Of a DNA stretch of 64,000 bases, positions 45,841-58,111 are shown one piece after another. Source of the DNA: Mytilus edulis (Eukaryota; Mollusca; Bivalvia; Mytilida; Mytilidae); NCBI RefSeq assembly GCF_963676685.1, contig NC_092354.1, positions 68,088,241 to 68,152,240 on the forward strand. Direction: 5' to 3'. The notes below the pieces were generated by a model. That model saw nothing but the letters and a program-made list of their open reading frames with translations, ran no database searches and was not told the origin of the DNA. Both the position numbers and the translations under genes were made by a program. Every line of letters starts with the position of its first letter. Within the stretch, counting starts at the first letter, position 1.

Positions 45841-47175
45841 ATACTGAGGTTTGTTTGTCTGTTGTCTCCTTGTCGTATACACCACATGATAAGTTACATT
45901 GTTTGCTGCTTGGTTGAAGCCCTTATGGATTTTACTAACCGCATATGAACCTTTACAAAAAGGTTTACTATAAGTTCGCATGTAAGACCATACATTTCAT
46001 CAATATGTTATATTGTTTGATTGTTTGATGCGTAACGTCCAGCAACAATTATTTCATATATGTTCAGGACGAGAAATTTTACAATAAATACAATGTATTA
46101 GGCCTTGAACATGAGGGCGTCACGGATAAGGTCGGGGAAATTCCGAGTGTCATATAAAAATGAATGCAATTGGATAGGGACATACATTAAGCCTTTCTAT
46201 ACATACGGAACCCTCGAAGATTTGGCCAAAGGTTCTTAACGTTCACAGAGCGTACACTCTCTCAGCAGGTTGCACCGGGTTCCCATTCAAAGAGGACGTG
46301 ACTTCGTACTTGTATATCCCACACATCCTAACGGACGCCCAACATTGACAAGGAATTTTCCGACAGTCGAAAAAAGTTCATCATTTTATTCACCAGTCAC
46401 CCTTGAGAGTCAGTATGATATAAGATTTCTGGTGACCATGCAGAGGAAGATAGTATTGAACTTGGTCAAAGTGTGTTTTCACCGCCAAATACAGAGTAAA
46501 CGTGACTAACGTCTAATAATGTCAACTAAGATCATACACTCGATAAATATTACCTAGTAGTACATATAATTCTGATTTAAAATTCAATCTGGGGAAAAGT
46601 TTACATTGGCCTTTGTTCTATCTGACGTCCAGTGGCAAATATTAAGGGATTCAACAGATGAGGCAAATTAAAAAAATCATTACATTTGAATGATGCCTGT
46701 TCAACAGATGGATGTAGCTAAAAATCCTGGATGGCATTTTGATCTTTGAGTACAGTTACTAATTCAACGATTCTCGAAGTACATGTAGTATGTCTGTTCA
46801 TATGTTGCTATTAATATCCACATATATAATTGTATAGGAACCCTCGAGCTCGTTCTAGTTTTTTATATCAATCCGAGAGCTGACTTCAATATTTAGTCAC
46901 CAATAACCTACGTCATCCTGTCGCAATAGAGCCATGATATATGATGTCATAACCAATTTGAATATTTGTTGGTCAAATAGTTTCCGCTCTGAATAAGTAG
47001 AGCATTCAAAATAATATTTTTTCTACTCCTAAACCCCTAGCACACACGTACAATTGTAGAACATGATATACATATGAGTCGTGCTGAACATGCATGCAAT
47101 ATTCATATGTGTATGGTCAATATTTCTAGCTTTACTTTTGTGTATATATACACTGAACGAAGTTCGTAACAGATG
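45841..47175. other. Intergenic DNA, nothing firmly recognised
   Basis: An open stretch at 46270-46509 (79 codons from ATG, open further upstream) has a coding look but no recognised family and no convincing splice borders. Confidence 0.4.
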
Positions 47176-47507
47176 ACTATAAAAGAGGGACGAAAGATAC
47201 CAAAGGGACAGTCAAACTCATAAATCTAAAACAAACTGACAACGCCATGGCTAAAAATGAAAAAGACAAACAGAAAAACAATAGCACAGATGACACAACA
47301 TAGAAAACTAAAGAATAAACAACACGAACCCCACCAAAAACTAGGGGTGATCTCAGGTGCTCTGGAAGGGTAAGCAGATCCTGCTCCACATGTGGCACCC
47401 GTCGTGTTGCTTATGTGATTACAAATCCGGTAAATAGTCTAATTTGGTAGGTCACATTCATGAAAGGGAAGGGGATTGTAGTTACAACGTAAGGAACATA
47501 TCCGATA
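47176..47507 (-). mobile_element. 3' tail of PLE copy 4
   Basis: Nearly identical to 1316-1650. Homology stops at CCGATA (47502-47507), where the satellite-bearing insertion begins, and resumes at 50437. Confidence 0.85.
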
Positions 47508-50436
47508 CATTGAAAATAGTATCATTTTTGATAAAAAGAAGAATAATTTTTATTATTTTAAACAATGCGAACAAAATTTTAGTATGATTTTTCTGATATT
47601 TTTTAAATTTTATTAAAAAAAACTATTCTCAACAATAAAAAGTACAAAAATCCAATTTTTGATAAAAAGAAGAATAATTTTGATTATTTTAAACAATGCG
47701 TACAAAATTTTAGTAGGATTTTTCTGATATTCTTTCAATTTTATTGAAAAAACTATTCTAAACTATAAAAAGTACAAAATTCCAATGGCGGTCAATAATT
47801 TTCAGTAAAATGAAGAAATATTTGCATTTTAGGCAACGCGTACAAAAATTTTATATATTTTTCTTTACAGTAAAATTATTTTATGAAGAACAGCCAATCA
47901 TTATGTACAAAAAGTACTGAAATCATATGACAGTTAATAATATGCATCAAAATAAATCAATAACTGCATTTTTATTCCACAAAAATAAAAGTTTTAGTAT
48001 TTTAATTCTCATTATATCTGAATTCTGATTAGAAGACTTGTCTCAAGATGGTAAAAATAACTGATTTCAAATAAAATAGTATCATTTTTGATAAAAAGAA
48101 GAATAATTTTGATTATTTTAAACAATGCGAACCAAATTTTAGTATGCTTTTTCTGATATTATTTTAATTTTATGAAAAAAAACTATTCTCAACTATAAAA
48201 AGTACAAAAATCCAAAGGCGGTAAATAATTTTCAGTAAAATGAAACAATATTTGCATTTTAGGAAACACGTACAAAAATTTTATATCTTTTTCCTAAAAG
48301 TAAGCATATTTTATGAAGAACACCCAATCTTGATGTACAAAAAGTACTGAAATCATGTGACGGTTAATATTAGTATCAAAATAAATCAATAACTACATTC
48401 TTATTCCACAAAAATAAAAGTGTAAGTATTTTAATTCTCATTATATCTCAATTCTAATAAGGAGACTTGTCTCAAGATGGTAAAAATAACTGATTTCAAA
48501 TAAAATAGTATCATTTTGATAAAAAGAAGAATAATTTTGATTATTTTAAACAATGCGAACAAAATTTTAGTATGATTTTTCTGATATTATTTTAATTTTA
48601 TTAAAAAAAACTATTCTAAGCTATAAAAAGTACAAAATTCCAATGGCAGTCAATAATTCTCAGTCAAATGAAAAAATATTTGCATTTTAGGCAACGCGTA
48701 CAAAAATTTTATATATTTTTCTTTAAAGTAAAATTATTTTATGAAGAACAGCCAATCATTATGTACAAAAAGTACTGAAATTATATGACAGTTAATAATA
48801 TGCATCAAAATAAATCAATAACTGCATTCTTATTCAACAAAAATAAAAGTTTAAGTATTTTAAATCTCATTATATCTGAATTCTGATTAGAAGACTTGTC
48901 TCAAGATGGTAAAAATAACTGATTTCAAATAAAATAGTATCATTTTTGATAAAAAGAAGAATAATTTTAATTATTTAAAACAATGGGAACAAAATTTGAG
49001 TAGGATTTTTCTGACATTCTTTTAATTTATGAGAAAAAACTATTCTTAAATATAAAAAGTACAAAAATCCAATGGCGGTCAATAATTTTCAGTAAAATGA
49101 AAAAATATTTGCATTTTAGGCAACGCGTACAAAATTTTTATATCTTTTTCCTGAAAGTTAGATTATTCTATGAAGAACAGCCAATCATGATGTACAAAAA
49201 GTACTGAAATCATATGACGGTTAATAATTTGCATCAAAATAAATCAATAACTGCATTCTTATTCCACAAAAATAAAAGTTTAAGTATTTTAATTCTCACT
49301 ATATCTCAATTCTGATTAGAAGACTTGTCTCAAGATGGTAAAAATAACTGATTTCAAATAAAATGGTATCATTTTTAATAAAAAGAAGAATAATTTTGGT
49401 TATTTTTAACAATGCGAACAAAGTTTTAGTGTGATTTCTCTGCCATTCTTTTAATTTGATGAAAAAAAACTATTCAAAATATAAAAAGTACAAAAATCCA
49501 ATGGCGGCCAATAATTTTCAGTAAAATGAAGAAATATTTGCGTTTTAGGCAACGCGTACAAAAATTTAATATCTTTTTCCTTAAAGCAAAATTATTTTAT
49601 GAAGAACAGCCAATCATTATGTACAAAAAGTACTGAAATCATATGACAGTTAATAATATGCATCAAAATAAATCAATAACTGCATTCTTATTCCACAAAA
49701 TTAAAAGTTTAAGTATTTCAATTCTCATTATATCTCAATTCTGATTAGAAGACTTGTCTCAAGATGGTAAAAATAACTGATTGCAAATAAAATAGTACAA
49801 TATTTGATAAAAAGAAGATTAATTTTGGTAATTCTAAACAATGGAAACAAACTTTTAATATCATTTCTTTGACATTCTTTTAATTTCATGAAAAAACAAC
49901 CTATTCGAAACTATTAAAAGTTCAAAAATCCAATGGCGGTCAACAATAACCATTTTCATAGAAATAAGTTCATGTTAACTGAGTCATATAATACAAATAT
50001 GTATTATATGTCTCTGAGGTTTATAATATTTAATACGAAAATATTAATCAACACAAACAATTTAACGCTCTAAGCATCTTATTCTGTTAAACTATTTTTA
50101 CTTTTTTATTGCAACTAATTTTATTACAAATTATAACGTGTAAATTAAGGTGTCTTCGTAGAGGTCCGCGTTCATCGATTGTAAACACTGTGGAGTTCTG
50201 TTTATATAAGAATTTTAAATATATACGTATCCGTCCGATCCGTGCATAAATTTAATTTACTGATCGATCGGTGACAGTTGTCAGGGTAACTCTTACATAG
50301 GTTATTTGACTTATCTGACGGATCCTATGGGTCACCGATCACCGATCAGTCATCGATCAGTCAAACATCCGTCACCGATCATTCACCGATCAGTCAAGTT
50401 CACGTCAAACAGTAACGCCTAAGGTTGCAAGTACTG
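47508..50436. mobile_element. 2.9 kb satellite-bearing insertion in PLE copy 4
   Basis: Sits between CCGATA and TATCATTT, which are contiguous (CCGATATCATTT) in copy 1, so its borders are exact and the dinucleotide TA is duplicated. The first 2.45 kb is a tandem array; the last 0.48 kb is unique DNA with many GATCGGTGA/TCACCGATC words and ends in TTGCAAGTACTG. I see no inverted ends and no coding frame. A TA duplication fits several DNA transposon groups, but the class is not clear. Confidence 0.75.
47513..49955 (+). repeat. Satellite array, unit about 429 bases
   Basis: Units start at AAATAGTATCATTTTTGATA near 47513, 48075, 48502, 48931, 49361 and 49788; spacing is 427-430 except for the first, which has an extra partial repeat at 47655. 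Each unit holds AAAAAGAAGAATAATTTTGA, GGCAACGCGTACAAAA, CAGCCAATCAT and GACTTGTCTCAAGATGG. Very AT-rich; no open frame. Confidence 0.9.
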
Positions 50437-51036
50437 TATCATTTGTGAAACGGTTATTCCATAACGGTCAACCAACTCGTGATGGCGTCCGTAAAATTTA
50501 CGAAGGGATGATTTCAACTTCACCATTTGGAACTCTTGGTTTAATAGCTTCCTTGTGAGCAGTAACCCTCTATCAAGAAAATCATGATAGGAAATGCAAG
50601 CACGGGAATATCGTATTAATTGGGAGATGTATACCCCGTATGCAGGTGCTACTGGAATGTTGCTACTTAGAAATGGAAAGTTCACAATTGAAAAGCTAAA
50701 ATCATCTCTTTTGTCGTAAGGTTTTGTTTTCAACCGACCCTCATTGTCAATTTCTAGATGTTAGTCAAGATATGAAGCCGACTTAACTGTATCTGTAGTA
50801 TTCTTTATCTCCAACTCGATGGGATAGATGCGTTCCACATAGTCACCAAATTTTGAATTGTTTAGTGAAAGAACGTCATCTATATAGCGGAAAGTAGAGT
50901 TAAAGGATATTGCTAACTTCTCATCTTTCTTCCTAAGAAGTTTCTGCATGTAGTCAGCCTCATAATAATAAAGAAACAAGTCGGCAAGTAGAGGGGCACA
51001 GTTTGTTCCCATTGGAATGCCGACAGTCTGTTGAAA
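50437..51036 (-). pseudogene. Penelope-like reverse transcriptase, copy 4, split and truncated
   Basis: The minus strand reads from motif B (GIPMGTNCAPL) through motif C (FRYIDDVLSL) and the thumb to VSQMI. A TTA-to-TAA change at the SYLD/HLEID position (about 50761) breaks the frame. The 5' border at 51036 is abrupt (after CTGTTGAAA), so motif A and everything upstream is missing. The element tail lies beyond the 2.9 kb insertion at 47507-47176. Confidence 0.85.
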
Positions 51037-51839
51037 CTATAAAATGCACATAATAGTTATCAATAACAAACTCTATTAAGAAATATTTTTCTATCGAACT
51101 TTCGTACAAAATGTAAGGTACATAGTAAATCTATTTAGTCGTGTATTGGACTATTATTTTAAGGACAATTAGTAGTTTTTAAATCATTTTACCCAAATTA
51201 AATCATTTTACCCAAACAAGTAATGTTGAGTGTTTATATTGTATAGTTAAGGTTTACACATTGTCTTTGTGTAACTTTCGAAATTTCAATTTTACAATTT
51301 GTGATTTCGGGACATTTCGTAGCTGACTTTGCAAAATGCTATATGGTGAATTTTTATAATCATTGTTATAGAACATGTTTTATGCTGTCCTATATATAGA
51401 AACTAAAACCCAGTTCAATATATATGCATGTCTTTGGTAAAAAGCTCTACTCGATGCGTTTAATTATTTGTCAGGAAAAACTACAGATTTGAATATTAAT
51501 ATGTGTTTCACATCGTTAGGAGTTAGCCTGAATCCTTCTGAACTATTATGTTGAAAATTAGACTCAACACATCAGCCTTGTACTGGCAAAGCATGGTTCG
51601 TACTCGTATGCGTCTCTTCCTGATTTGTAATATTTACCACTGGGAGTTAAACTGCAATCTTTTATCATCTATGTATGTTAACTAATAAATATATCCATCA
51701 GTTTTCAAAACCATTTCCCATGGAGAGGGATATACTCTACTCCTTTACTTCTATCCGTCCGGGCGTGTGTACTTTGGTCCAACCCTCTTGCCCTTGAAAT
51801 ATTCATCATATTTAGAACCATATGAGGTAATGAGTTTCA
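51037..51839. other. AT-rich DNA, nothing recognised
   Basis: ACCCAAATTAAATCATTTT is duplicated side by side near 51185-51215; otherwise no feature. Confidence 0.45.
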
Positions 51840-52090
51840 TGTGAGTCGTTGTCAATATAATGAAATTTGATGCGACTGTCATACAAGTGGGAGGTTTGGC
51901 TAGCTATAAAACCAGGTTCAATCCACCATTTTCTACATAAGATAATGCCTGTACCAAGTCAGGAATATGACAGTTAACGTTGTTATCCATTCGTTTGATG
52001 TGTTTGAGCTTTTGATTTTGCTATCTGATTAGGGACTTTCCTTCTTGAATTTTCCTCGGAGTTCAGTATTTATGTGATTTTACTTTTTTC
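51840..52090 (+). repeat. Dispersed repeat family B
   Basis: Has GGCTAGCTATAAAACCAGG, CCACCATTTTCTACATAAG, CCATTCGTTTGATGTGTTTG and CCTCGGAGTTCAGTATTTAT, the fullest copy of this family here. Confidence 0.8.
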
Positions 52091-52765
52091 ATGTTTATTT
52101 AGATACAAAATACTATCACCGAAAGTTGTGAAATTCTTATGGCCATGTTTGAAATTTACCTGGCAATTCCTCCGGGAACTTCTCTTAAGAGGTTCCACTA
52201 ATTAAGTTTGTTACAATTTTGTGTCCCCATATATTTAACTGTGTGATACCTTTTTACACCCGTTAACCATGACGACGACCGATTTCCCAATTCGTTCTTA
52301 TTTCGGTTTCATCCTTTACGAAAATGTATTGTTCACAGTTCATCATCATGTTCATTATGTGTTTTTAAAGGATTCTGTCGTGACCTTTTTATTTGTTTAT
52401 AATCAACGGAAAATGTGGTATGATTGCTCAATGAGACAACTCTCCACAGGAGACCAAATAACACACAAATAAACAGCTATAGGATACCGTATAGCATTTT
52501 GCAAAGTCAGCAACGAAATGTCCCGAAATAAAAAAAAAAAACGAGAAAACTAACAGCATAATTTATGAACAAAAAACGAAAACAAATATGTAACACGTAC
52601 AGCAACATACGACAACAATGTAATCACTGACTTTGGAAAGGTCCATATAGAATATGGCGAGGTTAGACATGTTAGTGGGATCACAACCGTGCCCTAACAT
52701 CGGACAGCGGTGTAAAAGAACAGCATAAGAACGAACTATAACAATCAGTTGAAAAAGGCGTAACT

Positions 52766-53438
52766 GATGGTGGACATTTCGCCCCCAAGGTTATCACCAG
52801 CCCAGTAGTCAGCACTTCGATCGATGTTGACATGATATGGGCATTTCAATAAATTTCTTGTTTACAAAACTCTCGAGGGGGGGGGGGGGCTTCAATACTT
52901 AATTGAAAGGGGTGCCGCTGGGTTTCTGTTGGTTTCGTTTGGTGTGTAATGTAACAGTAAAATATTAAAGTGCAAAATGAGAGAAAAATTGGTTGATAAA
53001 ACACAGCCGGGAACAGCAAGAAAGATGACAGACAAACATGACACAGTTATGGGGACTTTATTGACCTTATCATATATTTCTGTTAGTTTTCCCGACCTAT
53101 TTACATGTTTTTAAGCTTGACAAGGTGACCTATTCCAGCGGCTCGTCCTATAACCTTGTAGATAGGAAGTGCTCCACCTCCCCTCCCCCGAGACAAAACT
53201 TTGAATGTTTCGAAAAACAAAGGATTTTCTTATCCCAGGCATAGATATTAACCTCAGCCGTTTTTGGCACAACGTTTTGAAATTTTGGGTCCCCAATGCT
53301 CTTCAACTTGTTTGACGTTCATAACTATTTTGATCTGATCTTCACATATGGTCACCGGTGAGTCTTTTGTAGACAAAACGCGCGTCTGGCGTATTTAATT
53401 ATAACCCTGGTACCTTTGAGAACTATTAACTTCGCTAT
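52766..53438 (+). mobile_element. Retrozyme R5 inserted in family A repeat
   Basis: TAACT (52761-52765 and 53439-53443) flanks the insertion, a 5-base target duplication. Without its own inserted MITE the retrozyme is about 344 bases. Its hammerhead (53349-53393) reads CCGGTGA for CTGATGA and CAAAA for the GAAA box, so it is dead; stem III and the cleavage site are kept. Confidence 0.8.
52872..53192. mobile_element. 321-base DNA element inside retrozyme R5
   Basis: Flanked by an exact 8-base duplication ACAAAACT (52864-52871 and 53193-53200). The ends CTCGAGGGGG and CCCCCGAG are inverted. The 8-base duplication is typical of hAT-type transposons; the interior has no recognised coding sequence. 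Confidence 0.8.
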
Positions 53439-53553
53439 TAACTCATTAGATGCATACAAATAGAATTACATCTAACGAAAAACACATGGATGTGGTCAGG
53501 TAGTTGTACATCCCAACGAAAAAAGACACCAAGTCCATATCAGATAGAACTTG

Positions 53554-54860
53554 CAGTAAGGGGACGACCATTTGATATTCTGGGGGCAAGAGGATTTTGA
53601 AAATAAATAACTCAGCCTTGATGATCACAAAAATAAATAGTTTGTTCTGTGGTAGTTTGAAAATAAATTACCTGACTTGCATGTATTGAAAATAAATAAC
53701 TCAGCAGCTCTAATCTAAAGTATGAGAAGGCACCAGATTCTTCATAAATTCATTTTTTCCCCCAAAACAATCGGGAAACACTTCCCAAGTTTTTTAATAA
53801 CAAAAGTGTAAACATTATTTAAATATACTTGAAATGTCTGAAAATTGGTTTCATTTAACCTGAAGTATATTGTCTCAGGAAACCTTACCTCACTTTTATT
53901 TTAACAGGACCGTAACTACATGTAGGAAATTTCAAAACCAAACGTTTTTCTCCATATCAAATTGTGTTCAAAGCCTTGCAAGAAGAAAGTTCTGTTTTCC
54001 CTCAGACTTATAGCCCTAATTTTTCGGGATCAATGTTTCTTATTTATTTGTCTTTTGTTCATTGCCCTTCTGTATTCTGTTAGTGTTGCATTCCTTTTGT
54101 AATCTAGTAATTTTGTTATGAACTTGATCATGAGTTTAAAAAAACAACAAAAAAACAGCAGCCACAGACTTAACTATGTGAATTCCATTTTTGCTTTATC
54201 ATGCACATTGGTCTTTTGATGTTGTCCCTAGAAACTTCAGGCTCACACTGAATTTATACATTTTGCTTTGATACCAAAATAAATATTGTCAAAAAATTAT
54301 TAAAACAAAACTTCATTTTCTGATTATGAAAGGGTCTTCGGAACATCCAGAAAGCATGATTTTGCATCATTTGTTCTATGGCTTCTTGGGCCTTCAGTGG
54401 CTTCAAAACCCTTCAAAACATTGTTTGCCTCGCTCAGCTCGGCGTCGTATGTTTGCCAATACATTTAAAAGTGCATAGTTATAACAAAACTTTAATACTA
54501 TGTATGTATGCAATACATATATATGCAGTTGGGAATTTAAAAGATTCATTTCTTCAGAGGGGGATGGTTAATCTAATTAAATGGTACATAATGACTTGAC
54601 TACACTATATGTATTATTTATTATAAACAAATCATTTAAAAATTGTATGTTTTCGAATATCAAAAATATAGTTGTGAAAATGAATAATCAGTCCCTTGCT
54701 TTAATGAAAATGAAAAATCTTGCTTCAATAGTGCAGAAAATGAATAATCTATCCTCTTAGTTTACAAAAATAAATAACCGATCAAAAACAAATCCTCCTG
54801 TCCCCCCCCCCCCCCCCCCCCCCCCCACCCCGAGAATATCAAATGGTCATCCCCTTACTG
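53554..54860. mobile_element. 1.3 kb DNA transposon with AGTAAGGGGACGACCATTTG ends
   Basis: The left end CAGTAAGGGGACGACCATTT and the right end, its complement with one or two changes, continue inwards through GATATTCT and a G/C-rich tract. The interior has GAAAATAAATAAC-type words repeated near both ends and a long C run near 54801-54826. A half end of the 39837-40110 MITE type lies at 54170-54232, possibly a further insertion. No transposase frame. Confidence 0.75.
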
Positions 54861-54930
54861 ACGGCTATTTCAATTCCATTAACAACTAATTTAATATAAA
54901 AATAAAATAGTGCATCTACGACTAAAGCAA

Positions 54931-57160
54931 ATATAGGTGTTGAGGTCTAAATCATGTAAATGTTTGGGTAGAAAACCTTTTCAAAATGAATTTAGTTCAC
55001 AACTGCAAAGATACAAGTCACGTTTATATATGTATATGTCTGGCTTTTACATTTGACCTCAGCATTTGACACTTTTTTGTACATCCTAACTGTTATGTGT
55101 ATCAGCTGTTTATTCATTATTGTCTCATAATCTTTTATTATATGCTAAATTATAAATAAACGGACTACGTTTAACAATCATTAATATATAATAACGAGTG
55201 CAACAAGCCAATACCTTTCAACACAATTTTCTGAAAATCAACTTTCTGAAATCTAATATTTATCGGAAGATGTTGTCACATTCTCAAAATAGACTTATAA
55301 ATCTATGGGAAGCAATTTTACTAATAAATGTATGTTGTAATCTAAATATTTTAACACATGCTGGTAGATGACGAATTTAGTTTTGATAACTTGATAAAAG
55401 TTGATAAATTTTAAAGGCTCGCCAACAGTCATGAACAAGGAATATTAATAAAATAGTTACATTCATTAAAATTGAGGAGAAAGAAAACATTGTAACAATT
55501 AATTATTTTTTAAAATGATATGTTGTTTATATATACTACGTACATTTTACCATTTCCAATTTATTTTTGTGCAAACTTCACTAATTTGTATTATTTTGCT
55601 TATGCTGTAAGGTAGCATCCATTTTACTTCAAAAGGAGGGGGATGATTGATTTTATTTATTTCAATCAAATTGTTTCTTTCAAAATTTAACTCTTTAAAG
55701 TATGGGGAAAATCTGAATTAAAAATTTTGTTGTCATCTGCTTGACCAGACAATTTTTTCCCCATCAGAATATTGTTTTTAGGATAAAGCCATAACCTTCC
55801 TCCCATTGAAGATAAACAGTCGTTCCCTGTTTAATTTTAATTATTTTATAGATCTTACAACTATCTTTCATATTGATAATGTATTTAAGATATAAAGGTC
55901 TAGATGAGGTCTTCAATTTTTAAAGTTTAAAAGGGATATTTCATTATTCTTTCTGTATTTGTACGATTTATTTATTCAAACGCAGTTTATTTCTGTAATA
56001 AGTAGTTTAACACTATTATTTTCAATTTCTTCAGTTATTCTTGTTATCTTTGTACCCCTTTCTTCTCTTTTCTTTTTTTTCTGTCCCCATTTTTCTGTTT
56101 ATTATTTTTTTCCCATTATTTATCTTCGTCTATTGACCTTCAGACCCTCAGAATGACTTATACATGTTATATTATAATCAAAAACCATCTAATCTTGATA
56201 CAACGACATACATTTGCTTTGAAAGAAAATTTCCAGTTATATATATAATATAGAACTTATTTTTTAGATTAAACCTTCATTATATATTATGTAATATATA
56301 AGTAAATACTTAGCATTGTTTTCAACCATAATATGTTAACAGTAGAGTCAATGAACCATTTGAAATTCAAGGATATATAAGTACAGAAACACGCGAATAG
56401 TTGTTTGAAAAAGTAAAGTCACAAAAATACTAAACTCCGAGGAAAATTCAAAACGGAAGCTCAAGCACATCCAACGAATGAACACCCAACTGTCATATTT
56501 CAAAAAATTATTGAAGGAACAACACATTTTGTATTTCTCTTCATGATCACTTAATGTGTGTTTCCACATACCACACAAACACACTACATATGCTGCAATA
56601 AAACAAAAACAAAACCAGCCGCACTCATGTGTATAGCACATGAAGTATGAACAGTAAAATGAATTTAAAAAAAAATCAGAACTAAGCCTGCTATGTGATA
56701 TAAATTTGAACTTTTTCATTATGTTTCATTAATTTTATTATAATAAATTATAACTATTCCATTATGCTTGACATCGCCGTCATGATTTTATTATGATTTT
56801 TCTAATAACAGTAGATAAAATTAGAGAAATCAATAATTAAAAAAACATAGTAAATAAAAAAGTTTTCTCAAAACTGCTTGGCGATTTCCGCGAATTACTT
56901 TATCTGATTACATAAACACAAAACAATACGAACTTTGTCCTCTATAACTGGTAATACCTGCCGCATAAAGAAACAACACAATTTATCACTTGTCTTATTC
57001 ATTCATAAATCTATATTTACAATGGATAATCTCTGACATCAGTGATGATTGTAGGATCATAAAAGTTATCACTTGTTCTAAATTCAGAAATTAAAATTCA
57101 CCCGAACAAATCAACTCATTGAATTTCACCTAGCAGGGTTTGTTTTTAATTCAGGTTCAG
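54931..57160. other. AT-rich DNA upstream of gene B
   Basis: No exon recognised. A family B fragment on the minus strand lies at 56390-56485. Confidence 0.45.
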
Positions 57161-57179
57161 TCTTCGACGAGTATTAAAT

Positions 57180-57189
57180 ATGAATGAAG
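57180..57189 (+). CDS. Gene B exon 1 (start codon)
   Basis: ATG AAT GAA G followed by GTAAGA. A 19-base leader from 57161 follows GGTTCAG, mirroring gene A. The split codon completes as Asp with exon 2. Confidence 0.65.
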
Positions 57190-57624
57190 GTAAGATCCTT
57201 GGAATATATTCAAATTTGTCGAACAAATAATTCCTTTCTTAAAACACATAATTGAGATATGTGGTTTTAACAAAAAAAATATAAAAAGTATATTTAAGAA
57301 TGTTATTAAAACGCAAATGGACTCTTCTATAATCGGGGAATCCTAACTGAAAATCTAATTATAAAAGAAATAATCAAGTGTTCAGATACAAATGTGCCAT
57401 AGGGTACAACCATATATATAGTCACATGTCCGCCATTATTATTATGTATTTTTCTATTTTTATTTTGATTCACTTACCTAGATTATTCAATACTTGAATG
57501 ATAAACACAATAAATAAATAGACAACAAATACTTCTTCCGACAAGTAACACTTCTTCAATTTTGATAATAACCGTGTCAAGTTCAACATAAATAAACGAA
57601 TAAGTACAATTTATATATATGCTA

Positions 57625-57824
57625 CTGTGTATTTATTTACTTTCATGGGTATCAATTTTCGTTGATTCAGTAAACATTTTATTTTTGTGGATATTTAATT
57701 TCGTGGTTTTGCCAAAGTCTGCATACAAGCCTATATAACATTTGTATATTGCTGAACATTTGAATTCGTGGTTCATCTTTACACACGACATTTTTATATC
57801 CAACGAATAACAATGATTCCACAG
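57625..57824. mobile_element. TA-flanked MITE in gene B intron 1
   Basis: TA|CTGTGTATTTATTTACTTTC at the left and ATTCCACAG|TA at the right; inverted similarity continues inwards (TTTTCGTTG against its complement). The 200-base length and TA duplication fit a Tc1/mariner-type MITE. It ends 70 bases before exon 2. Confidence 0.65.
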
Positions 57825-57895
57825 TATTTAATGTTGTGTCACATGTCTTTATATTGGTATCAAATATACATATAAAGACAACGATTTTTATTCAG

Positions 57896-58111
57896 ATAGC
57901 TCTGAAAAATTCCTTAACGAGGATTCAGCTGACATGGTAGTGGATTTAACGTCACATGATGAAGAAAAAAACAAAGCACAGCAGCAAAGTACATGTTCTG
58001 TATATAGAAGATACAAATGGCCATGTTTCGTTGGTATTTTAATACTATGTAGTATCGGCATTGTTGTTGGTTCAAACTACAAGCTCAGTGATCTGACTCT
58101 CGACAACAAAG
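57896..58111 (+). CDS. Gene B exon 2: acidic N-terminus and membrane span
   Basis: Encodes DSSEKFLNEDSADMVVDLTS, then a polar part, YRRYKW and a hydrophobic segment (PCFVGILILCSIGIVVGSNY, about residues 46-65), then LTLDNK. Basic residues precede the span, so a type II orientation is predicted as for gene A. The borders are TTATTCAG| and AAAG|GTACGT, phase 1 on both sides; 216 bases against 246 in gene A, the difference lying in the segment before the span. Confidence 0.75.

Larger units (their letters stand above)
52405..54930 (+). repeat. Dispersed repeat family A with two nested insertions
   Basis: The repeat is present as 52405-52765, 53439-53553 and 54861-54930. Joined, these follow the order of the uninterrupted copy at 35755-36345. 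The first gap is a retrozyme, the second a 1.3 kb DNA transposon. Confidence 0.85.

Noticed and set aside
46270..46509. Open frame of 79 codons with a faint likeness to secreted IgGFc-binding-type sequence
   Set aside because: The likeness rests on a few residues (RGRDFVLVYP) and no splice borders or further exons support it.
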